Assembly (NCBI GenBank): GCA_038373885.1
Contig: JAWZYV010019530.1
Span: 372,001-436,000, forward strand
DNA from: Cheiracanthium punctorium
Lineage: Eukaryota > Arthropoda > Arachnida > Araneae > Cheiracanthiidae
Length of the DNA stretch: 64,000 bases
Direction: 5' to 3'
The translations under genes were made by a program, and so were the position numbers. Under the pieces are notes generated by a model that saw only the letters and a list, made by a program, of their open reading frames with translations, ran no database searches and was not told the origin of the DNA. Positions 11,646-23,100 of this stretch are shown in pieces (positions within the stretch are counted from its first letter, which is position 1; each line of letters begins with the position of its first letter).

Positions 11646-12245
11646 CAGTGAAGCACCATTTATACGTTTTTCGTTTATACGTTTTTATCCTTTTTACGTT
11701 TTCCTGAATGGACACGGCGAAAACCATTGGATTTTAAATAGCTTCATTTATACGTTTTTCTGAAATCGAAAATTTCATTTATACGGTTTTTTTTTTAGAA
11801 CTGAAGAGAAAAGAAACTGTGTGATGCAAGTTTTCAACAAGCTTTGACTGGCTCTAATTTTATGCAAGAACATCTAATATCCAGCGATTTAAATGATAAT
11901 GTTGAACAAGCACTTTTAAATGTGTACATTGTATAATGAACTTTTTTCTGAACATACCCAAACAGCCATAGAGCCGTAAATTACAAAATGTTTTGCACAT
12001 GCCGAATGAATATGAATACAAGTACTGGCTGTACATTAAATTCAGTATAAAACTGTTAGTTTTACATACCTATTATGCATTTTGTTTTTATGGAATAATA
12101 TAAGATGCTGTATTTTAATTTAAATCTGACTTTTCATTGTTAGTTATTACGAAAATGTACGCACTTTTGACGATTCCGTTTATACGTTTTTCTCATTTAC
12201 ACGTTTCCCCCCCCCCTTGGAAAACGTATAAACGATGCTCCACTG
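11646..12245. mobile_element. pogo-like MITE (CAGTGRAGCA ends)
   Basis: Starts CAGTGAAGCACCATTTATAC and ends GTATAAACGATGCTCCACTG; the ends are imperfect inverted repeats. ATACGTTTTT motifs recur sub-terminally at both ends. The right flank keeps TA, while the left flank is TG. No transposase frame. Confidence 0.7.
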
Positions 12246-13084
12246 TATGTTCGCTATATCCATCATTTTTCAACGGGGTGTCTTTCAACTTACTAAACGA
12301 TAAGTAAGCCTATGTTAATATATCCCGTGGTAATTTCAACAAAAGAAACGCCCTAAAACTACAAGTTTTTTTTCTGAATTTTATTTACATACTGCAAATT
12401 TTCATTAAATTGTGTTGAACTCTGAAGGACCATCCATTTTAATAGCTAACTCATACGTAATAAGTATCCGATAATTGCTTCTTATTTTAATACCTTTTAC
12501 AGATAACCTTAAACTTGTTTTTTGTATATATAATCACAACATACTAACAATAATTTATCAGCAGTTAATGAAACTGCATACACGCACGAGACACAAAAAA
12601 ATAGATTAACCTTCATTTTCTTCACGTGTCATTAGATATGTTCTGTTATGTTTTATCACTCTTTTCTTTATAATGTCATTACACAACGGCTATTAAGTAA
12701 TCAGTCGTCTTTTGAATTTGCATTATAATTCAAGTTTAACAATTTTATTTATTTACGTTTACTGAACAATTTTAAAAAATTGAAAACAAAATGAATGGTC
12801 GTCAAAACATTTATTCTATATATATTTCAAAACACTTTTTTTTTTCTAAGCTAGGAAACTTCACTATTTCTTTTTTAAATACATTTATATACTTCCTGCT
12901 TAAGTGAACACAAGCAAAATCCTTGATTTTTTAAAATTGTACGTAATTTTTTGCTCTCTAAGCTGCAGTCTTTTTGCGCTTGGAGGCGATCGACAAAGGT
13001 ATGAACTGGGGCTCGGCCGTAGATTTAGCCTTCCTATGGGAGGGGTCTATGCACGGGGGGTGTCCTGCTATGAAGGGGGAGAGG

Positions 13085-13301
13085 AGGGAGTTGATGCTTA
13101 CTGTAAAATTTGATGGTGAAGCCTTGTTCCAACATTTGGTGCTCAGGTTCGAGCATACATTGGCGAAGCATTAAACGTTGGAACAAGGATTCATCATCTA
13201 AAAATTCGATGCAACCTTTCACCGAAACACGATACTAGAAAAGTTGGCTTCATAAGATGCTGAAACCTTGTTCCAATATTTAGTGCATCACTAAAGTATT
13301 G
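13085..13301. repeat. Older repeat interrupted by the TTAA element
   Basis: Phrases like CCTTGTTCCAAYATTTRGTG occur twice (about 13122 and 13266). A related phrase (ACGCTGGAGCAAGACTTCACC) follows the inserted element at about 13820, suggesting an older repeat split by it. Not classified. Confidence 0.35.
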
Positions 13302-13807
13302 TTAACCCTTTAACGCGCAGTGTTCCCGCTCTGGGAACACCCAACTCTGACGTTTGGACTGTTGCCAGTCACGAAAAATAGATTTGATTCTATAAAAGTA
13401 GTTGCGAGTGACAGAGCTCCACGAGAATCCTTTACCTTTTAGCACGTCATTTCCCATCAAAGAATGGTCACGATTCTTTTTAACAGCACTGACATCTGCT
13501 GAAAAATGCGAGAACAGCTGAATAGATTGCCCCATGCCGAAAAAAGGGCAGTGGTTGCCATCGCTCGATCTACGACCAGCAAGAGGGCGGACGATCGAAC
13601 CGTTCATCGCGTGCCACAGATCTAGAACCCTTTTTTTGACGCAGCTGGCTGTGCCGCACAGCCAGATGTCGTCCAAAAAGGGTCTCTAGGTCTGTGGCAC
13701 GCGATGAACGTTTCGATCGTCCGCCCTCTTGCTGGTCGTTCAGTCGAGCGATGGCAACGGCTGCCCTTTTTACAGCATTGGGAAAGGGTCGCGCCTCAAA
13801 GGGTTAA
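13302..13807. mobile_element. piggyBac-like TTAA foldback P1, copy 1
   Basis: Flanked by TTAA at both ends (13302-13305, 13804-13807), with CCCTTTAACGCGCAG and CGCGCCTCAAAGGG termini. The right half is a long foldback around 13620-13690 (ACAGATCTAGAACCC...GGGTCTCTAGGTCTGT). Copies at 21480-21979 and 53958-54250. It lies 220 bp before PMCA exon 1. Confidence 0.8.
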
Positions 13808-14030
13808 ACCTGAGCTCCCAACGCTGGAGCAAGACTTCACCATCTTACGGAGCCACCTTTTTCAGTACCATGTTCTGGTGAAATGTCGCTACAAAATTTC
13901 AAGAGTGTAAGCCAAATTTTTACATAGTGTAAACTTAGCTGGTCTGGAAGGATCAGCAGAATGTTTTCAGCAGTAAAAGTTGTTGTTCTTCATATGTTTC
14001 TGACTGTTGTTTCCTTTTTCTTGCAACCAG

Positions 14031-14198
14031 GCATGGCGGGCGTCTCGGGCATCCAAGAGCCGGAGGAGTTCGACATCACCGTGGCAGAGCTGCGGGAGTT
14101 GATGGAAGTGCGCGGCTACGAGGCCTGCCAGCGCATACAAGACGAGCACTCCGGCGTCCACAACCTTTGCAGGAAACTGAACACATCCCCCACAGATG
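14031..14198 (+). CDS. PMCA: PMCA exon 1 (start codon, cytosolic N-terminus)
   Basis: Encodes residues 1-55 and the first base of codon 56. A pyrimidine-rich tract ending in AG at 14029-14030 places a splice acceptor 2 bp before the ATG at 14033, so this is probably not the first transcribed exon. The N-terminus includes the family motif running from [13 protein letters not shown] through to a basic [12 protein letters not shown] end, as in other PMCAs. The donor is GTGAGT at 14199. An in-frame ATG upstream (13961) would add a hydrophobic stretch, but that stretch is the polypyrimidine tract and intron. Confidence 0.88.
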
Positions 14199-17100
14199 GT
14201 GAGTGACGCACTTTGTGCTCTATTTCTTTTTTTCTTCTACACCTATCCTATGATTCTGTAATCTATGGATGGTACAGCAGACTCTCGATTAACCGGGATC
14301 GGATTATAACCGGGACGGTCCCAATTCATTACAAAGGGTGATCCAATGAAAAGGTACGGAACGACACGGTGACACGGTGAAAAAACCGACCAAAACTCCA
14401 GATCGTTGGATGGACAGCCCCGCGACGGGCCAGACTCTGGGACCTTTACGCCTCAGCCATCTACCATTTCGAGTGCCTTATCCACTCGCCCATGCTGAGG
14501 TCCAGTTTAGATCATGACTGGAAGTGAGGGGATGAGTCTATTTCTGAGGGTGCCGATTTCAGGTGCGAGGTCTCTCATCTGAAATGGGCTCGAATTTTTT
14601 AGATCACTCATAGGGGCAACGTTGATCTGCCTACTAGGCGCCCCCAATTCTTAGTTCGGTAAATAAAGGATTAAGGCCGTCAATTTCACTTTCTTGAGTT
14701 TTTTAAAAGTAAAGAAGAACCTTTTTAAGATTACTAATTTAAAATTCCACTGTTTATTAATCTTTTTACTGCTATCAGATGGTAGCACTGTAGTCTATAA
14801 GCGTTTTATCCCACAGACAAAGAATAAAAGCAACAGAAATACCCAGCTAGTGTTAAAAAGTAATGTAAATTTAAAAAATTGCAAAATAACGAGCATAAAA
14901 CCCAGCCAGCCACGATACATCGAATTAACGTCGCCGTCGACGTAGTTTCGACGTAATCATCGACGTTAAAAATCCTTGGATATGTCCACCTGTTTGCCCG
15001 TCGAGCGCTGAACTTCTCGACGGCGTATCACCCGCGAGGGGCGACCGTGAGAGATAACAATCTCGCTTAACTACGGCGCAAGAATGGAAAAGGGTGACCG
15101 CCAGGAAGAGAAAATCCCCGACATTGGTCGAACACTCGTCGCTATAACGGCGAAGGGAGACAGATTCTCAGAATCCGTTTATAAAATTCAGCTCATAGTG
15201 GTTGATTTTACGTTATACATTGTCGAATTGCTTCAACAGGACAGAGAAAACCGGCTTATATTCGTCTAATAGAAGTCGTTCCTTAAAGACTTCACAGAAT
15301 TTGTCGAATTCTGACCATTTATAAACGTAGTAATTATGCCGCAATTCCAGACCTTTAGAGAATGGGCACATTCCATTTACATACGTCGTGAAGGAATGGA
15401 AATTCAATCTGCTCTGATCTTGTGCACTTTTGCCGTTTAAAAGGAAACACTTTATTTTGCTATAAAATACATTTTACTATTAGTTTGTTAGCTAATGAAA
15501 AATAATTTTTAATCCAATATGCAGAAATAACAAGTTTTAAATTAACTTCTGATCGTTTTGATAAAGTTACAAAATATGCATTCATAAAAATTTGAACACA
15601 GAGAAAATATATGAAAGAAAAAATATAATCTTGATTTTTTGAATTAAACTAATCAGTAACTCGCATTAATATCTTAAGTCTAATTTACATTTTAAAGGAT
15701 TTACTTTTTCCCCCGGTACATTTTATGAATTGTTTTAACTGTATTAGGTATATTCAATAAAAAAAGGGGGGGCGTTGTTAAATTCAAAGTTATGAACAAT
15801 CTAAATAATTTCATATATTGTTGAAAAATGGTGAAAAAGTAACTTAAAAAATTAAATAAATATTAGTAAATTTAGTTAACTAATACAGTTTAAAATGCAA
15901 TTTTACTAATAGTAAATATAATTTACTTATTTTATATAAAAAAGTTACTTTTTCACCAGTATATGAAAATATATAGATTCTTTATAACAGTAGATTAAAT
16001 AATTTTTTTATTAAAAATACCCAATACAGTCAAAATGATTAATAAAATGTACCAGGGAAAAATGGAAACCCTTTAATATGTAAAAGCGACATCTGCTGTT
16101 TATGCGACTTACTTATGAGTTCAATTCAAAATCAAGATTATATTTTTAACTTTAATATATTTTTTGTATATGTTCAAACTTTTATCAATATATATTTTAT
16201 AACTTTATCTAAACGATTAGAAGTTAATTTAAAACTTGTTATTACTGAACATTTAATTCAAAATTGCTTTTCATTAGCTAAAACCAGTAGTAAAATGTTT
16301 TATATTTAAAAATATAAAGTGTTTCCTTTTTTTAAACGGCATGTACGCAAGATAAAAACTGCTTGAATTTCCATGCTTTCACGATGTATGTAAATAGTAT
16401 GTGACTCACACATTCTCTAATTATCTAGAATTGAGGTACAATTAGAACGTTTATAAATTGTCAGGATTCGACGAAATCGTCAAGGAACGACCTATTAGAC
16501 GAATAAGCCTGCTTTTTTTATTACTTTTTCCATGTAATAAAATGAGAACAAGTTTTCTATCTATAAATTTTAGTCCCCCCCCCCCCGCCCCACGAGAAAA
16601 ATCTTGTCTACTTCATTACACAAAGTTTTTTATTTATCTCTCTTAATTCTTTGATTTGTTAAATTTTACTACTCCAAACAGGTTTATATTACATACTAGA
16701 TGCATACATATTAGTATACAATTTAAAAAGAAAAAAAAAATTACCTTTGCACAAAAAAGCTTAACCTATTTCATTCTAAGCCATAATGCAATAATGGTTG
16801 ACTTTTGTTATAGTAAGCTCACATTAAGTAAAATCGTGCTTATTATGAGAAAAAAATATTTTATATGTTTAAGGTAAGCAGTTGATTTTATGGTAATTGT
16901 ACCTGTATATTTCACTCTATAATAAGGAATAACAAGACTTATAATTAGCGATTAAAAAGAAAATGATTAAAAGAAACAAAGCACATAAGTATTAGTTAAG
17001 TAATTATGTAACTCACCTCTAAAATTTTGACAGCCGAAATTAAAATTAGTAGTTACCCCGACAAACTTTAACAACACAGGCCAACACAATTTAAAGAGAG

Positions 17101-20100
17101 CCAGACAAACTTATTAATACATGTCAAGCTAACGATAAATCGTGTTAGCATTAAACTTGAAAATATTCCAAGAGATTCTTGAAAAATATCCACTTTTATA
17201 GTTAAAACTATCGAAAATGTACTCTTATGTGCAGCGCAGCAGCTCAGCCAGTGACCACGCGATGAAAATGAAGCTAGATCTGCCCTTGCATAAAAAAACT
17301 GCGAAACGAACCACGACGGAATACACACACAAAAAGAAGAAAAAAAAAAGGCATCTGTGACAGCGTTCTCCAAAATTCTGAGAAATCGCGTGGGGTGGAC
17401 AGGTCAAAGGTCGTGTGAAAGGACACGGTAACGTTTGTCTCCCCTGCACTGTTTATTCGACGTTAAACTGACTATTAACTAAGCTGAAAAAATTTCTCGG
17501 TGCTCTATCTGTTTCTTCTTGGCTGCCTGGGGGGGTCTCTCCAGATCGCCGAAGCTATGAGCGGAAAATCGGCGATATATTGACGGATTATAGACCTCGT
17601 GGGGGTGACAAACATTAACAGTCGAAGATATCCGCCTCCCTGACCAGTATACAACGGCTCTTTAAAACGTCGACAACACAATGTATGTTTGATCTCTTTT
17701 AAACGCTATTTATTGCTGTAATTTTTCCTCGACCTATTTTCGACATTTCGACATCGGGAATACGTAATATATACGTGTGTGCGCTTGCTGGGAAATTGTA
17801 CTCAGAATTATCGTTTCGGTTGGTACAATGCTCCATCCTTCATCAATTGCAAAGAACTTTTACCAGACACACAGGTTAATTAATTTTCTAATATATTCAC
17901 GTTGTTCAGTAGAGTTGCCTCTTCACAAGCTGTACTGTGTACTACATTCTTTGAAATAAACGAGGAACCTATATAAGTTACGGTACTTTTAGAAAAAATT
18001 CTCAAAAATAGAAATTTCATTTTGAAAATTAGTTTTGCTTTCCAATTTCGTATTTACGAATTTTAATAAAAGGCACCGTTTTTCCATTAATTCCAGTGTG
18101 AAGTGTAGCTTACAAAGAGTCAGCAAGGATTTTTTTCGAGCTCCTGGTGCAATTATTTTAACTTGTGGAGCAGGATCGTGAAGCAGATTTTGTTTCTTCG
18201 AAATGTAACCTTTATTTTCGTAACGTATTTCAGAAGAAGCGATGTTTATTCATTTGTTTTAACTTTTTCTAAGAAGGGAAGAGTCATCATGGTTAAGTAG
18301 TTTTAAATAAAGTATTTAAGGCTCAATTATTCTCCGCACTATTTTTGTGAAGTTTAAGAGAATTAAAGTGGATTATTTTAAAAAGGTTTCCCCAGCACTA
18401 ACTGGAAATATAAACAGTTTAAATGGAAGATGCATGTTGAGAAAAGTTTGTTATTTTTTGCCAGATGCTATATCTACAATTTATTGCATGCTGTTTTTTA
18501 AAACTGCTTGTCATTCAGTGGCGTACCCAGGAATTCATTTTGGGGGCCAGAAAAAATTTTGAAAAAAATCCGCCGCCCCCTTAATTAAAATTTTATAACA
18601 GAATGATATATTTCATGTTACATCCTAAATACACATAAGTTTTATAACCAGTCATAATTTTACGCTTTTTTCATTTCTAATAATATTCAAAATGGTTTTT
18701 CAAGGACATTTTCCGAGGAAAACTTTATGTATTCAAAATGATTTCTTCCATCTAAACTTTCATCTGTTGCAGCTGTTTGTCGTAACGTAACCATTTAACA
18801 TTAATTCCTTCGAATAAATTCCATCCCATCCATTTTATGGTGTATTTTTCCTGGTCTGGTACATTATTGTATTTTCTCATCTTTCTGAGAGAACTCTTTC
18901 TCAAAAGACATTTCAACGGTGTGCTAACTGTAAAAAAAAAAATTAAAAAATTCTGTAGAGATCTCTTGAGACACCAGATACAAAAACGGTCCCTAATAAT
19001 TTTATTCAGTGAAAATTTACAAATTATGTAAGGCTTTCAGAGATAAGAGGGGGACAAGAGAAGTTGTTTTGTATCATAAAATTCTGATACCAATAATATG
19101 AATACCAATTATGAATACCAATGCTCCAAAATTCTGATACCAATAATATACTATCTTCTGATGACCTTCAAAGTATAAGAATACATTGAATTGGCATTCT
19201 AGCGTCAGACAACGGACTCAAATCGCGTTGTAGCGCGAGTTCATTGCAACGTCAATGTTGTAGCTTCCCTACTAGCAATTTTGCTCGGGCTACCAACGGC
19301 CACGCATCCAGCCGATGACGGCCCGAGCAAAATTGCTAGTAGGGTTAACATTTTCATTGAGCCGATTTTTCCAATCTGCACTCTTATCGCTCAAAATAAC
19401 TGTAAGTGTTAACTGTAAATTTGGGATTTGTTCCAGTTCTTTTCGTATTTCGTAACCATTTAATCTTAACTACACAATTTTTTTTTCTCTAAGGCGTTTG
19501 TATAGTAGTAGTTCTAGTAAATTTTATTCGCATCCGAAACGGATAGTTTTTCACTTATCGAGGCAATCGTTGAAACAGAGAATTTCATAAATTTGCGTTA
19601 ACTCTTTGTAAGAGTTGTGCTAAGTAGCCACACAAGCATGCTTCGATTTGAGCAAAAGATACTTTTTTTAATAAATGAATTCTTCTATAAATACTTTTCT
19701 CTAAAAGCTCATAATGTTGCAAATTCAGTAATATAAGTATGTAAAATTATACATGAAAAATACTAAAATATATGTTAGGAGCAAGTTCATTGACAGCATT
19801 TTTTATTAATTTTAGTTTATTTCCAGTAATATAAGTATGTAAAATTATAGATGAAAAATACTAAAATATATGTTAGGAGCAAGTTCATTGACAGCATTTT
19901 TTATTAATTTTAGTTTATTTCCAGTAATTTAAGTATGTAAAATTATAGATAAAAAATACTAAAATATATGTTAGGAGCAAGGTAATTGACAGCATTTCTT
20001 ATTAATTTTAGTTTATTTTATAACGGTTTTGTAAGTATAAACTTTTATTTTAAGTTGATTTATGAAACGTGGGAGTGACTCTGTGATAAGTCTATTGCAC

Positions 20101-23100
20101 AGACATGGTCCGTTTGCAGGCCCTACTAGAAGGGGGTCAGACGGGCAGCCGCCCCTGGACCCGTGCGAGTTAGAGTGGTCCCGTGTTCAGCTGAAGTGCA
20201 TCCGTGAATTTTTCAGAAGGTGTTCTGAATTTCATTTATAGATCCGTAATTAAAATCTTTTTTAAAAAAATAGAATAAATTTTGAATACATAATTCTAGA
20301 ATGATTTAGATGGCGGACATGTTAATTCTACCATTTAAATATTACTGTTTTTTCAATCTTCGAACATGAATTTAAAAGTGCCATTACATATCACAAAAAC
20401 TTCCCTCCTACTCTATTTCCTTTTAGCATTTTATATGAAAATCATTAAAAAGAGCAGATTTACAAAAAAAAAATTCCTTTCGTCCTTTCTGTTTTTTCGA
20501 AACTTTTGTGCTTTACGGAAGGGGCCGGGAAGATTTTCGCCCCTCCGTATAAAATTTTTCTCGGAGGCACTGTCCGTTTGTGCTGCATATTTCTATTAAG
20601 TTAATGTACAGGAATGCTCATGTTTTAGCAGAGGTTTTTTTTTTTTCAAATAAAGAGTTTTATAATTATTTTAACTTTACTGTAAAAGCTCACAATTTCG
20701 GGGATAAAGACATAATTATATAAAAGATAACTAAAATATATTTGCGAAACAAGTTCTTCTGTATCATCCATGTTCTGAAACTTTAGTTTACTATATAATA
20801 CTTTTCTAAACGTAAACTTTTCTTTTACGTTATTTTACGAACCACGATTTTGGTTCCTTCCACTTCAACCAAAAGACACTGTGTGGTAAAAGTGTGAACA
20901 GAAAAAGAAGCCAAAAATCCCTTAACCCATTAAGCGCCAAAGCTCCCGATACGGGAACATCTATTATATATTTTTTTCTTAAAATATTTTAACGCAATTT
21001 ACGAAATACACATTTTATATAAACATTTACACTTTATGATACACCCTATAGTGTAAATGTTTATATAAAATGTGTATTTCGTAAATTGCGTTAAAATATT
21101 TTAAGAAAAAATATATATAATAGATGTTCCCGTAACGGGAGCTTTGGCGCTTAATATGTTAATAACGGTTAATTCCGGGCAAATAGAGAAGCCATGAAAC
21201 GTAAGTTCCAGAAAATGAAGGGAAAAACACTTCTTAATGAAGTCCATAAATTATGTATATCATGAACCAAAAAGTCTTTTCTGCTCTATTAACTTTTCAT
21301 TTACGTTGAACAACAAGTGGGACGTGAGGGCAGCAAAAACTATAGTAAAAAGCTGATTTATAAAAAGAGGTCAATTTTCGGGGAAAAGGGATTAAACCGG
21401 ATGACAAGCTGACAGAGAAGATATAATGAGCATTTTTAGTGAAAGTTGCGAAGTGCAGAAAAAAAGAAATTCTTTGCTTTTAACCCTTTAACGCGCAGTG
21501 GTCCCGCTCTGGGAACACCCAACTCTGACGTTTTGACTGTTGCCAGTCACGAAAAATAGATTGGATTTCTATAAAAATAGTTGCGGGTGACCTAGCTCCA
21601 CGAGAATCCTTTACTTTTTAGCACTCATTTCCCGTAAAAAGATTGTTTTTAACAGCACTGACATCTGCTGAAAAATGGAAGAATGCGAGAACAGCTGGAT
21701 AGATTGCCCAATGCTGAAAAAATGGCAGCCGTTGCCATCGCTCGACTTAATTACCAGCAAGATGGTGGACGATCGAAACGTTCATCGCGTGCCACAGATC
21801 TAGAGACCCTTTTTTGACGACAGCTGGCTGTGCCGGCACAGCCAGCTGCATCAAAAAAGGGTCTCTAGATCTGTGGTGAACGTTTCGATCGTCCGCCATC
21901 TTGCTGGTAGTTATGTCGAGCGATGGCAGCGGCTGCCCTTTTTTCAACATTGGGGAAGGGTTGCGCGTCAAAGGGTTAAATAATAATTTTTACTCAATTT
22001 TGACGGCAGCGGATTTGAGTATCGAAATATAGGAGAGGGTAGTGAGGTGGGATAAAATTATCGGAAAGTTTCAAAAAGTTGGTATCGATTTCAAGAACGC
22101 TTAGTTGATGGGCGTGCTGCTTAAAAGACTGCAGTCACTTGCATATCCATTATGTTGACAGAGTAATAGCTTAGTGTTCAGATGGTGTCTTTGTAATTCT
22201 CACGAATGTATGCCTCTTGTTCTGCACGGAAGTTTCAACCACACCGACGAGTTTATTTACGCTCGCAAATTGAAACGTGTCTGAAATGTGTCTTGTAGAT
22301 GAATGGATGGTATTGCTTTTTCGATCACATCAGAGTTCTGGTCGTTTTAAATAAATGCGAATGTGTTTAAAAATCTTACATTGTTGTTGTTGTTACAAAC
22401 GCTATCTGGCAGAGGCGGTCAGATCCTCCTGTAGGAAGGAGAAGGGAGGAATGGCTTCCATTCTAATGAGACCCAGTGGGAGGGAAGTCCGGCATTGCTC
22501 CGGGTCTCCTCGTTTTGAGCTCATTCCGGATGAGAGACCTAGCACCTGAAATCGGCAACCCCGAAAGGTATCGTTTGAGTATGCAGAATATTGGAGCCAC
22601 GAGCAGATTTTACCCTTTACCTGCCGACAGTACCGTTAAATTAAAATTGCTAAAAAAAAAAAAAAGAAAACTGTTCATTGTAACCATTCCTTTGAAAAAT
22701 CACTACCCAATACTTCATTGAATCAGCTTACGTCACGATTGAATGTCCTATTAGAGTAGTAATGTAATAAAAAAAGAAACATTACATTAGAGTTAAATAG
22801 ACAGCTTTCCTCCCACTTTCTAATCATGCCGAGCCCCCACCTCCCCCAAGAAAGAGCATGAGTGAATTTTCAGAAGTCTGTTTTATGATTAAAGAGTTAG
22901 ATTTTCTAAAAGTGTGTCTATCAAAGTATGACTTGAGTCCTTCGGATGGGTCTCTCGTATACTCTTTTGGAAAAGACTCAGTCACTGTTTATAAAACCAG
23001 TCATCCTACGTATAACTTACGCTTATTAATTTTTTCGTAATTTTCTTTTTCATTACATGAATGAGTATTTATCCTTCATTGCCTAACCATAACAAAAGAA

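Larger units (their letters stand above)
1..14030. other. Upstream flank or 5' UTR intron, no recognised gene
   Basis: AT-rich DNA whose open frames are all short and show no family motif. Transposon-derived pieces are listed separately. In the remaining stretches (1-124, 1091-3553, 5886-7128, 7374-8633, 10521-11235, 12246-13084) I see nothing beyond AT-rich sequence and short homopolymers. Because exon 1 begins with a splice acceptor, part of this region is likely an intron in the 5' UTR, with the promoter further left or unrecognised. Confidence 0.6.

Noticed and set aside
13961..14206. Longer PMCA N-terminus starting at an upstream ATG with a hydrophobic leader
   Set aside because: The extra 24 codons coincide with a polypyrimidine tract and AG acceptor, and the family starts at the MAG... 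methionine.
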